64,000 nt of DNA from Eretmocerus hayati. Taxonomy: Eukaryota > Arthropoda > Insecta > Hymenoptera > Aphelinidae. Each line of letters begins with the position of its first letter. The stretch's first letter is position 1. The DNA lies in assembly GCA_029851415.1 (NCBI GenBank), contig CM056741.1:61990282-62054281 (forward strand). The letters are read 5' to 3'. Both the position numbers and the translations under genes were made by a program. The notes beneath the pieces are model-generated. The model did not search any database. It was not told the DNA's origin and worked only from the letters and a program-made list of their open reading frames with translations. This document shows, piece after piece, positions 46,606 to 57,716 of this stretch.

Positions 46606-47532
46606 TACATTACCAGTCAAAAGTTTAAAGTCTCCCAAAGAATTTTTTTCAATTTTGTGAGTTGCACCACGTGGCTCTACTTAGCCCTAGACGACTCTCT
46701 CTGAGCTCATTTCAAGAATTTTTCACGTATTCCAACATGGCATTATTCGTTTTCATCCACACGAATTCGGATCTTGACTATCTTAGCTTCAATAAATGTC
46801 AATTTCGAGGATTTTTGCAAGAATTTTCAGGCTTCGCTAAGTTTAAGGCACACGAATATCTTAGCATGGGACTTGTGATGCTTGAAACTCCAAGTTTAAG
46901 GCTTCAAAATCCGTTTTGGAACATCCCTCTACGTTACTTCTAGTTCAAGCTATGACATTTTCTGTGAGCAAAGATTTTTCGTAAAAACTAGCTCGTTATT
47001 TAAAAATGACGAGAAAATTCACTATTTGGGGCATATTTCACAGGTTTCTCATTTTCTCGACCATAATATGGAAGGTAGATATCAGGAAGAAAGATTATAT
47101 TTCCCATGAAATGCATTTCTCTGCCTTTTTTGAATTTGGGTGCTAGTTTTTGTGAAAAATCTTTCTTCACAGGGAATATCATAGCTCGGGTTAGGAGTGA
47201 CGCAAAGAGACGCCATGGAACGGACTTTGAAGCTCTGCTCTAAACTTGCACTTTCAGGTCTCACAAGTCCCATACCAAAACATTCATATGCCTCAAATTT
47301 GCACGACTCAAAAGATTCTCTCAAAAGTCGCCGAAATTCACACTTTCTCAAATTAAGCTTGCCAAGATCCGTATTCGTAAGGATAAAAATCAATGATGCC
47401 ATCTTGGAATGAGTGAAAATATCTTCAAAATTAATCTAGACCCAGTCTTTTAGGGTGAAGTGGAGCTGAGTGGTGCAACGCACAAAATTGAAAAATATTT
47501 TGGGCGAGCTAAACATTTTGACCGGTAGTATA
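46606..47532. mobile_element. ~927-bp foldback with related ORFs in both arms (Tc1/mariner-like ends)
   Basis: The left end (ATTACCAGTCAAAAGTTTA) and the inverted right end (TACTACCGGTCAAAATGTTTA) resemble Tc1-type termini. A TA dinucleotide precedes each, consistent with a TA target. The arms, about 420 bp each, are clearly related but diverged. The left arm encodes, toward the centre, MALFVFIHTNSDLDYLSFNK; the right arm encodes on the minus strand MASLIFILTNTDLGKLNLRK. Both continue with C-x-F-R-x-x-L. I do not recognise the peptide. Confidence 0.55.
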
Positions 47533-49909
47533 CCTTAACTACAATTTGATGGATTGTCTTGATTGGTGATTGGTGCAAAATTGGTATAGATTGAACATAC
47601 TCAAAATCACTCTTCTAAACTACTCATCCAAATCATTACTTCTCAAACAGATGAAATATAGAAGGAAAATGATGGATAGTAGAATGAGGAGAAGTATGAA
47701 CACACCAGCCAATACAGGTTTTGCTAGAATTAGATCATGGATCAGGACAGTGGACATGGAGTCCAATACTGTATGAAGTGTGAATTTTCGCGTTGTTGTG
47801 TAGGATTATGTAACTTGGAGTGGTTTAGATGAAGTTAAATAAATAGAGTCAAATCTGACATCTGTTGAAGGCTTTGTGTTGAGGGAAAAGTATAACGCAT
47901 GTCTGGTATGAATGAATGCATCTGAGGGTATAATAGCCTCCGCTCTAATGAACTGACTTGAAACGAGTCGTTAAAAAGTGGGAGAGTTCAAGTACCCGTT
48001 TAGTCAAGTGGAATTCTCAGCAGAAGGGTGAGACGCACGTCAAGAGCTTGCAGCAGTTTGACGAGTGCGTATAGTTCAACTCAAGGGCTTCCCTCAAACG
48101 TTGATGCGTTTATTGTACTGCAACACAATTATACCTTTCTCTAAGAGAATTTAAGCGATTATTTTCATAGAGAGGAAGGATCACTTGGGAGGGGAAGTTA
48201 TGACAGAGTATTCGAATAAAAATTCCTAGGATTACAAACCTTGAATATAAAGTTTGCATTTGTCAAACGACGAAGATTTTTTGAGGAGAAAACCATGGTG
48301 GTTTACGATACCTGAGCCAAATTTGAATGAATTCATAGCAGCTTTTATGAAGTGTAACGACTGCGTAACAGCTAAAACTCATGGAAACATGGTTAAGCCC
48401 ATCGAGCGCCAAGAGACGAATTTAACTTGGGGCGCCTATGTTCTGTTTCTCTCTCGCCAGAGTTTAGATTCAGATTCATCATGTAAATGGAACCATCCAT
48501 TCACTTAATATATTTGTACATGAACTATGTTTAGAATTCTCTGCACATAATGGACAATGTCCATCTAGCACTGTAAACCAAAAAACCTATGTAAACGGCT
48601 CGCAATCTGAGTACGCTCTCATTATACTAGTAATTCAACTTGTTTACTTGTAATAATAAACTATTTTGCACAGTACATGAATAAATCAACCACTATCTTT
48701 CAGTGTATTTGTGATTGACTGAAACCCATTTTGAACCCACGAATATATTCACGTCATTACAAAAGTGATCGGTTGAGTCCATCTTTTGGATGGTTTCTGA
48801 AGTAAAAACAGGATGAGCGCGATCGATCGAAACCCAGCAGAGCAAGAGGCTTAAGTATTTCTCTTCCATGCAGAGAGATGTCTCTACCTGTTACTTATTT
48901 CTCGTATTTTTCAAACCGCAGTGAGAAAGATCGATCAAAATCTGTAATTTATGTCGAATTCCTTGGAACTGAGTCATCTGTTTCAATTATTGTTCGAAGT
49001 TGAGAGTAAAGAATGTGCATGCATTAGACTAAGTTACTCACACTGGCAAGGAACTTTGACTTTCATCCGGATTATTTTAAAATAAACGTATAAGTTAGCC
49101 AACCTTGAACAAGCATTTCATGAGCACATTCCACCACTGCGAGCTGACGGGGCAAAAATTGTGTGATCTGCTTATTTAAGTATGTTTCATGGAAAGCGTT
49201 ATTTTTTCGTACTTATGGATTTAAGAATTATACTGAACTATCAGACTCCGAAAACTTCCGTAGAATACAAATTATCACTCTGGACAATTTCTTAGGAATC
49301 TTCAAATCTACAAAATGCCTCTTCAATCAAGGTCGAGTTGATTATCGTTGCGTATTGGGCAAATTCACCATTCCGTCAACCGCATTTTGATTGATCAAAA
49401 CTCGATTTTCAGTGACGAGATGATAGAAAATTAGAGAATAGTTTGTAACACTCGGGAAACTTTTTCATCTCCTTGGTACTTGCTAACGGTACAATAAGAA
49501 ATTACATTCTTTCAATTTAAATTTGTCAAGTATGGAAAATACGTCTTTAAAAAGGCAATTTTTGCGAGTGATACCCATTACGCTCGTTTTTTGTTAATTA
49601 CACAGGTGTAAAGTGAAGGGAAAGAGCTTGAGGGATAGGAATATTATCATCTAATACCATTGAACCATCTCCCCCTATACCCGAAGTTTTCGCTCACTCA
49701 AGCTATTCTTTATTGAATTTTGAGTGCGTAACGGGTGTCTCAACCCCCAAATGGATTTGCCTAGTTATTGATGATAATAATTACTGATAGACTTTGGTTG
49801 AAAAGGCAAGGATTTGAGACTCCGGGTGCAGATCTTGTTGAAATTGTCCGAGTATTCATTCATACGTATTTTCGTTCTGATCCATCCATATTGTGTTTCT
49901 CGAAAAATT
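47533..49909. other. Non-coding stretch, nothing recognised
   Basis: Short frames (for example 48254-48508) have no known motifs. A weak inverted pair (GAGTGATACCCATTACGCTC near 49568, inverse GAGTGCGTAACGGGTGTCTC near 49725) may mark a small, eroded MITE. Confidence 0.35.
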
Positions 49910-52440
49910 TAGAAATTTTTTAATATATTTTTTATTTTTTATTTCAGAAAATAAACGGGCATAAGTCCCCCTCTACACGAGGATATCATAAAAAACAAAT
50001 ATTAAGCAATGAATATGTGAGATCACGCTTCATCAGCCCTGGAAATTGACAATTGGGTTAGAAACATACAATGAACGTATGAGTAGCTGGCCATTTTGGC
50101 ACTCTATATCGAGGATCATGATTTTCATCTCACTATTAACCAACTATCATTGCACATTCGAACCAGTTCATCATACAGCGCAGTCGTGTTCAATTTCGAT
50201 ATCAATACACTCTTGAAGTTGACTAGCGACTCTTGATTCTGTATTTCCTCAGGTAACAAGTTTCACATTCTCCTAATTCTGTGGGTAGTTGAGTAATACA
50301 TTAAATTAGCATGGTAATACAATTCACTGATACTACGGACATGATGCATTAAATATCCAACCGTTCTTCCATTGAACATGCTATTGACGCAGTCACTGGA
50401 AAATAGATTGTTTTTTTTGTTTTATAAGGCCATTACACAGTCGTGGTAGGTACGAAATTCTGATAGACTCATGAAATTGAATTCTTTACGAGTATTTCTA
50501 TAGTTGTGATCAGTGAAGTGCAAAGGATGACCGCTCTTATAACAAAGATATCTCAGGATTTTGTTCTGAGCTTTTTCTATCTTCACATGTAAGTATATCA
50601 AGTGAGGAGACCGATATCGGGATGACCAGAGTCTTGTACAGTCATAGAATAGCTCTAACATTCGTGAATTTAGCAGTGGAGCGCTTTATGAACCCAATCA
50701 TTTTGTGACCTTTTGTTAACATATTATCATTATGAACTTCATATTTTAGACTAGAATCAAAATATATTCCTAAATCAGAAACACTATCCACTCTCTGCAA
50801 TTCGGCCTTGTCAAGGAGATATTGATATAGAAATTTTGTTCTAGCTCGGGTAAATGATATGAAACTACATCCCTTTTCATTGATTCTAATACCATTTTGC
50901 TTCGCCGAAATCAACATTCTGTCTAGTGCCCGCTGCAATAAGGATGTGGCCACTGGGAAGTTGATCTTTGTATAAATTTTGACATCGTCTGCATAGATTA
51001 AAAACTGAATCTGTGGCATGTTGATCATGTTTCAATATCATTCATGAATAAAATGAGCAAAATTGGACCTAGATGAGAGCCTTGTGGTATACCAGACGGA
51101 GTAGAAAAGAAATCAGATATGAAATTCGAAATTCTTACTGCTTGGGATCTATCTGCAAGATATGATGCGAACCAACTATGTACATTAGCTCTAACTCCCG
51201 CATTGAACAATTTTTCTAGTAATCTCGTATGATTGACCGAGTCAAAAGCTTTGGCGAAGTCTACATAAATCGAATCTACCTGCGAGTCGTCCTTCAATGA
51301 ATCCGCAAGAAAGTCCTGATATACTAGCAAATTTGTAATTTTACATTTGCCGTTCAAGAAACCCTGTTGACTCTGAATAATTTTTATATTAGAAACTCTG
51401 TCAAGCGATTAGCGATGCAGGCATCTAAAAACTTTGCCAAGCAACTGAGAATGGATATGGGTCGGTAATTTTCAATGTCATGTACATCACCACTCTTAAA
51501 AATAGAGTGGATGAAAGATGTTCTTCACATGCAGTTGAGAATACACCAGAAGCAAGAGACTCATCAAAAATATCTAACACGCATTTACTAATTTTTGACC
51601 AGCATTTCTTCACAAGAATCGCCGGGATGCCATCAGGCCCTGCTTTTACGTTTTTATCGAGATTACTTACAACAGAGTCAAGCTCATCTGATGTCAAGAC
51701 GATATCTTCGAGTTGATCGGCTCACTCAGTTACCACCAAAGGGTCTGCATCTGAGTCGGAATACACAGAGCTATAGAAACTTGAGAATAGATCAGAGATC
51801 CTCGCGCCATCATCAACCGAACGATCATTGTAGTACATGTTGTTTGGAAAGCTATTATTTACTATTTATTATTAGCTTCCCCAAGTTTCTTTGTATAGAA
51901 CCAGAAGTATCTCAGATCGAAATTCAAGTTATCCTCAACAGATTTGATGTACTCTAGATATTTGATACGTGAAAGTCTATTACATTCTGCTGTCAACTTT
52001 TTAAATTCAATATAATCGTCTAGAGCCGAAGTTTCTTTCCAAGTTATGTGGAGATGTTTCTTTTCGAAGATTAATTACCTCAATTCTTCATCGTACAATT
52101 TAGGAGACTGAGACTGTGAAATCACTTTGAGTAGTACTTTGTCATGGATAACACTGTTAATGATTTCATTGAAATGCGCAACCTGATCATCGAGACCATT
52201 ATGCGAGGATACTTCTCTAAAATCTATGTTACCTAGGGCATTTATAACAGCATCATAGTCCGCAGATCTAAAGTCTAAGTAACTGCCAGTCTCTTCCAGA
52301 AACGATTGCGGAATATCACTGAAAAATTCACCAGAAAATGCTTGATGAAGAGAGTTGCATGGAATGAGATGGTCCGTCGAAGAGACTCCGATTTTTTTAT
52401 TATTAGGTGCACAAGTAATGAAATGGAAATAATCTTACCC
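49910..52440 (-). pseudogene. Decayed Jockey/CR1-like LINE with reverse transcriptase
   Basis: On the minus strand the pieces run in order: the endonuclease-RT linker (52440-51720, with STDHLIPCNSLHQAFSGEFF), the RT fingers (51697-51425, NVKAGPDGIPAILVKKC), the palm (51357-51025, with VDFAKAFDSVNH and GIPQGSHLGPILLILFMND), the catalytic YADD box (51028-50642, LIYADDVKIY), and the C-terminal domain down to about 50104 (LLPEEIQNQESLVNFKSVL). RT copies element RNA at the nicked target. At least three frame changes and an internal stop near 50258 break the ORF. The upstream endonuclease and ORF1 are missing, so it is a 5'-truncated, dead copy. The T-rich run at 49917-49946 may be its poly(A) tail read on the plus strand. 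Confidence 0.85.
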
Positions 52441-53008
52441 TAGCCTAGTAATTTAGGGTCTTGAGTCGCAATTCGAATGCAAATTAATGGATCATATTCC
52501 ACAATGACCTATCGCAAAATTCAATCGACCATTCAAACCCACTCATTCATTTATGAAGCATAACATATGGATTAACAGGTGGATCCTCAAGTTGGATCAA
52601 GTATGTGTATCCAAACCAGATTCCTTTGGCATTTATCGGCTTCAAATCTGCTAACTGCTTGCTCCGTGAAAATTAAAAGCTCAGTACTCTTTCGTCGCCA
52701 ACGAGTAAACTGAGGTGAGGAACAAGGTGTTGACCAAGCGAGAAATGCACGTATTCGGTATCTCTGACGCTGAATTTGTACCGAAAAAGACCCAAAATAG
52801 TCGATTTTCAAACGTTTTTATTGATCAGATTACAAGTCAAATCAGATGCACTGTTGAATAAGTAGACTGCACGTTGAATACTCTGAAGCATTTTTTGCGA
52901 CTCAACCATAGAAGAAAAAGGTCTGTATGATTAGCCATTCTCTGGATTTTGCGGATGATCGGGGAGAAACGACTGCAGCATTTGAGGATCTGCATCTTCC
53001 TGGTTGGG
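52441..53008. other. Spacer between the LINE and the protease gene
   Basis: No recognised feature; presumably includes the 3' untranslated region of the protease, which ends at 53009. Confidence 0.35.
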
Positions 53009-54894
53009 TCAACCGTACATCGATCGCGTTTGATCCACATCAATTGCATTTGAGATGTAAGAGTATTCACTCCCTAGCCCACCCATTTCATATTGAATAT
53101 ATTGAAGAAAGTTTAAAACTTTGGCATAAACCTCCGGATAGCCTTTGTCACACTCTCCGGTTCCAGTGGAGACTACGCCAACAATTACGTTATTATATAC
53201 CAATGGTCCTCCACTATCGCCCTGCAAACCAACGATAACTTTCGTAGATAAGAGAGTAATTACACTTAACGGGAAATATAATGTCCAATATTCAGTAAGA
53301 TACCGACATAATACGTAAAGAAGTCATTAGTATTATGATTTCAATGATAAAACGTTTAACTCACCCCACATGTATTAGAGCCTTTGCCATAAGCTGCACA
53401 GATCATGGTATTGAAATCAAGTGAGTCCCCGTAGTAAGGGAAGCATTGCTCATAGGGAACGATTTTAATTATTGCCTTCTTCAGTTCTTGTGACATGGGA
53501 CCTCCCCAATCCACTCACCGTCACCACAGATCCTGGTTTGAGTTTTAGATATGGTGATGGTAGACCCAAGTAGCTACGCAAATTCAAAATGTGACTGGCT
53601 AGCGACGATATCGTTTCAGGATTATTGAGATTCGCAGATGGGAGTTGAGATTAGGATCTGAGAAGAATGCAGTCCCTCATTCAATGTTTCAAAAAAAGGT
53701 AAGCACATCTTAGCATTCTTGCTTCTGTACTCTTTTCCTCATGTTCTACTGCTGAATTTCGGTACTACAGGTGTCCAATACCTCCAAAGGACGAATAAAA
53801 TATCTTCGTGGTTAAAAATGAGGGTACGGATAGTGCAACACGTTTTCTATCGATAAGGTGAAACAAAGATGGAAGAGAATCTATTGCAGTGGTTTCTGAA
53901 TCAAATATCGAGTGTTTACTTTTACACTAGAACGCTGGCTTGAGACGCGACAAGTTAAGATAACTCCTTCGTAATGTACAAAATGTAAAGAGATATGAGG
54001 AACCACATCATAAATTAGCTCGAAAAGTGAATTTCAGATATTAAATATCGAAAGAGTTCTCAAAAATAAAAAAATGCCTTCTTTTTGACAAGGTTCACGA
54101 GGCGCTGATGAATTATACTTACTGTGATGACACCAATGTCATTGGTCACTAGCCAGTTACGCTGATAATTGTAGTGCTGAGAGATTCTTTTAACACGGAA
54201 CTCTTGTCCTACTCCGAGGTATTCGGATCCTACTCTCACACTGATTTCTTCCTTCAACAGCCTGCACGGTTTCGAGATGAAATCAGAGATGCAATGAGCA
54301 GCTGTCAGAATGTGCAACGTACTAATTAAAGCACCACCGCATCTATAATCGCTATTGACATGATACTGTGAGGGTAAGGAACATTTTCGACCCATGTCTT
54401 GGATGCCGATCTAGCCAATCTGTAGTTTATCTTGCCATTGATAACTGTGGAGCAAATGGAATGCAGATGTAAGCAATAATATCCCAATGATAACTTTTTG
54501 AAAGATTTTCTAATAACAGATATCATCTATTTTTTTTAGCAGATAGGTACATGGACAGTTGCACGCACGAGGCTATGTCTGAAATTTCTTGACGAGATTA
54601 AAACCAATACGAAGGAATTTCTAGGATTTTCGCAAGTTGGGTGGTTTTTTGGAGTTTTTATTTAGAGGATTTTCCAGAACAACTGCGGGGAAGTCGTCAT
54701 TAGATCGTCATGGACTACGAATGGTAACAAAATCATAGTTAGAAAGGACCTAACATCTATCGTAACAACTAAAACTGAATAGTATTATGGTATTTAACTT
54801 CCAGCTCTAGAATCCTATACATTATCCAGAGGACTCAAGATAATCACTTACATTGCAGAAAACTCCCAACTATCAATGCCACGCTGAACTTCAT
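53009..54894 (-). pseudogene. Trypsin-like (S1) serine protease gene with frame breaks
   Basis: Four exons are visible on the minus strand: 54894-54852 (MKFSVALIVGSFLQ, a signal peptide ending at GTAAGT), 54444-54123, about 53660-53365, and 53221-53009. All three S1 catalytic residues are present: His in LTAAHC, Asp in TNDIGVIT, Ser in GDSGGPL. Such enzymes are secreted and cut proteins after residues set by the S1 pocket; digestive, immune or venom roles are all possible. Two reading-frame breaks stand out. In exon 2 the frame shifts between NVPYP and QYHVNSDYRCGGAL. In exon 3 it shifts by one base just after VTVSG, before PMSQELKKAI. The start of exon 3 is also unclear. Either the gene is recently inactivated or the assembly has small indels here. 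Only the latter would make it functional. Confidence 0.7.
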
Positions 54895-55734
54895 GGTAAT
54901 ATAATGAGAGAAGTGCACTCTGGATGGGGCGTAAGCCACCGGTCTTCATTCTACTTCTAGCTCATCCAGGAATTTCCAAAGTATCTAAAGAATTTGTATA
55001 CAGACTTTGGTTGAACTCCATTTTAAAGTGAGAGTAAAAGGATGACGTACGATGATCGCGTCATCCTTGAAAGCAATATACTCTTGTAAATCTGTCAAAA
55101 CATTCTTCATTCATTGCCAAGTGTTCATAGTATAATGAAATGGCTGTCCCATTGGAAAAAGAGCGCCATATATAGACGAGCCAGACGTTTGATCCTCTTT
55201 GATCTACTGCTTACATTAGTGCATTGATACAGTACGGTTTATGAGGCGATATCCTTAATCCATTCACTATCGATGTACATTATAATGGACAAATTCTTTT
55301 TCATCGATTTCCGACAATCGGCTATTATTTCTTTCGGTCACGTCAAAAAAATCTGGGAAAATTCTCAAAAGTCCCTTTTGATACAAGAAATGATACAAAC
55401 CAAAGGCCGAGGCTCACCACACGGTTGCAAGCATGAAAAAAAAAAAAACTAAAAAAATGTTGAAAAATCTATTTTTGCCTTTTCGCGTCATAATTTCATT
55501 AGGGAAACATATTTTGGTTTTCAGAAGTACGTTTCTCGATGTCCCAAGCTCACGGTAGAATGTGTTGGCTCATCAGGGAGGTATTAGAAATTGTTTTCGA
55601 ATAGCTTGAACAGTCCACTTATCATACACAACATAGTGAGAAGATGCCGCGAGATTAGTGGCAAACTATAGCGTTTATGTGCGTCGATTTTCTTCCTAAA
55701 TCTCGACTTGGTCAACATTGTTTCCTGTGGCGAG
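54895..55734. other. Upstream region of the protease gene
   Basis: No gene recognised. It would hold the protease promoter on the minus strand, but I see no convincing TATA box within 100 bp of the ATG. Confidence 0.35.
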
Positions 55735-55852
55735 ACCCACGGGTGGGTCTTGCTTGTCCTTCTTTGTGTTGAACGTTGCGCAGGACCCACCCGTGGGTCC
55801 CTCCGCACGCGGGGAAGGAACTGCGATGTTCGCCGTCGCGGCGAACGTGTTA
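55735..55852. mobile_element. GC-rich inverted repeat ending in TTAA, possibly a piggyBac-type end
   Basis: GACCCACGGGTGGGTC (55735-55750) and its exact inverse GACCCACCCGTGGGTC (55784-55799) are followed by GTTCGCCGTCGCGGCGAACG and GTTAA. Strongly GC-rich in AT-rich surroundings. A paired left end with TTAA was not found, so it may be a solo terminus. Confidence 0.35.
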
Positions 55853-56922
55853 ACCAAGATGACATCGATTCGTAAAGAGGACGCAACTAAGACAAAGCGT
55901 TTACAATTAAATTCCTTTCAAGTAATACATATCGTGGGAGTAACGAAACGGAATTCAGAATGTCTACTCGAATTTTGTGAATCTGAATTTGAAGTTGTCT
56001 CATGCTGATGAGGCACATAGTTCCAGCGTTGATTATATCTTGTCTTCGACAATATTTTATAGTTGGCTTGGCCTAGAAATTATCTCAGATTCTCCATCAC
56101 TAGTTGAAATTTGAGCAAGTCATCAATAAGGTATCTATTTTCGTATTCTTATAGCTGATCCTCGATCACACCAGACGGGGTTCTACCCCAAGGTGGCATC
56201 AAGTCAAATCAATTAATCAATTCAATGCATACTTAAGTAGCTTCGGGTTTGCAAAGATTTAAGAAATTGTTGACACCCTCACAGTTTTTTAACAATGAAA
56301 ACGGCTTAATAATTTGTACAATTCAAAGTAAAAGCTATCAAATTTCAAAAATACCTTAAATTGGATATCAAGATGTTATCTTTAGTATTTCGATTGTTGA
56401 ACACTCTGCAACCTTCTGAGAGAATACAACGCCTGGGTATATTTCCAACCTAAACACACAAAAAATCTACAAGTAGTCCAGGTTACGGAAGATCAAACGA
56501 ATCCATGGCGAAATTTCAAACAATGCTGAAGACATTGTTATCAGCGAGTTATTTGTATTAGAATATTCTCAATGTGATCGTGATGTTATCAACATAGTTT
56601 GATGAGCACAGATGGTGAATTTTCTCATGAACTCACAGGTAGTGAACTTTTTCTTGGGCTCAAAGAATAAGAGTGAAATTTTTCAGAAAGCTCTTAATGA
56701 GCTGTAGGCTGAGCTTCTCAAAAAGGGTTTGATCTCGCAATCATCAAGAAAATTCTCATCGACTGCAAATATTCGCTTCTGGCATCAAAACAATTGCTTA
56801 CCTCTCAGACAGGGCAAAAAGTGCGAGTTTGAGATGGGTGAGAGACAATACAATCGTTTATCTCGATCCAGCGTCTCGAGAAGACGCACAAAAGCTTACA
56901 TCATTCGACCAAATCAAATCAC
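55853..56922. other. Non-coding stretch, nothing recognised
   Basis: Short frames only. If the exon at 56923-57069 is real, its downstream exons should lie here on the minus strand, but I could not pick them out. Confidence 0.35.
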
Positions 56923-57069
56923 CTTGAAATAACCGCCTCGGGCACAAACATCTGGCTGAGTGGCCCCTGTATAAGCTGAATGAAATGAACAGACAAGGAA
57001 GAAGCTACTATAGATAGGAATCAGAAACAGAATGCAAACAGTAGAAGACATAAGCTCAACACGTGCCAT
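56923..57069 (-). CDS. Candidate first exon of a small secreted protein
   Basis: The minus strand has an ATG at 57069, 49 codons, and a GTGATT donor-like site directly after FK. Residues 10-33 are strongly hydrophobic (VCILFLIPIYSSFFLVCSFH), like a signal peptide. A polar stretch with one Cys follows (ATQPDVCARGGYFK). Upstream, CATAAAAG (57150-57143) lies about 27 bp before TCAGAC (57123-57118), an initiator-like site, which is close to the spacing of a TATA/Inr core promoter. The frame runs open only to a stop at 56914 if unspliced. The GTGATT donor is weak and no further exon was found. Function unknown. Confidence 0.35.
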
Positions 57070-57142
57070 GAGCAGGTATCGATAGATATTTTGAGGATCG
57101 AGGAGTCGCCGTTTCGTGTCTGACTTTTTGCATCGACCTGGA

Positions 57143-57150
57143 CTTTTATG
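57143..57150 (-). promoter_or_regulatory. TATA-like box upstream of the candidate secreted-protein exon
   Basis: CATAAAAG on the minus strand, about 27 bp before an initiator-like TCAGAC. Spacing is slightly short of the usual 30 bp. Confidence 0.3.
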
Positions 57151-57611
57151 GACGAGAGCATTATTCACCGGATATTATTCAAACCCAAAAAGTAGCTGAT
57201 AAGTCTCTATGACGTGGACTCTTGAATTCTGTACTCCTTGAGCGTGAGGCGCTATCGTGAGATGTGTGTGAGTCTCGAGGCGAGTCTGAAGTAATTTACG
57301 AGGAAAGCCGTGTCACGTGCCAGCATGCAGGGCTAATGCATTTTGGCACGGAAGATGCAATGATTACGCTATGCATACATTATTTGGAATCAAAGCAAAG
57401 ATTTTTCTGTTCTTGTTGGACAACTTTTGCTGCTTTTTTTCACACTTTTTATCTATCGAAATTTCTCATTCAGTTTCTTCAAATTGGCAGACTCCAAATT
57501 TCAAGCGAGTGGAAAATATCTAACAGAGAGGATGCCATGGGTTGTAATATCGTCTTTTAACATGGCCTTACATAAGTCATGCCAATAGCGTAGGGTGTGA
57601 CTCAACAACGC

Positions 57612-57716
57612 TTAAATGTCGTGTGCGGCTTCGGGTATCATCTTTTGGCGCTAAAAGGAGATTATTCCCAGAGTTTTAGCCGAATAGGTGACCGGCACCC
57701 TTGGGATCCTCCTCGG
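57612..57716. mobile_element. Solo terminal fragment of the giant-foldback family
   Basis: GGCTTCGGGTATCATCTTTT, GCTAAAAGGAGATTATTCCCAG and AGCCGAATAGGTGACCGG parallel the right end of the 2.07-kb palindrome (GTTTTGGGTATCTTCTTTC, GCTAAAAGAAGACTATTCCC, GGAATCCGTGATCCG) in order. Only about 100 bp is present. Confidence 0.55.

Noticed and set aside
48254..48508. 84-codon plus-strand frame
   Set aside because: Reads plausibly but shows no motif, leader or splice support; not enough to call a gene.
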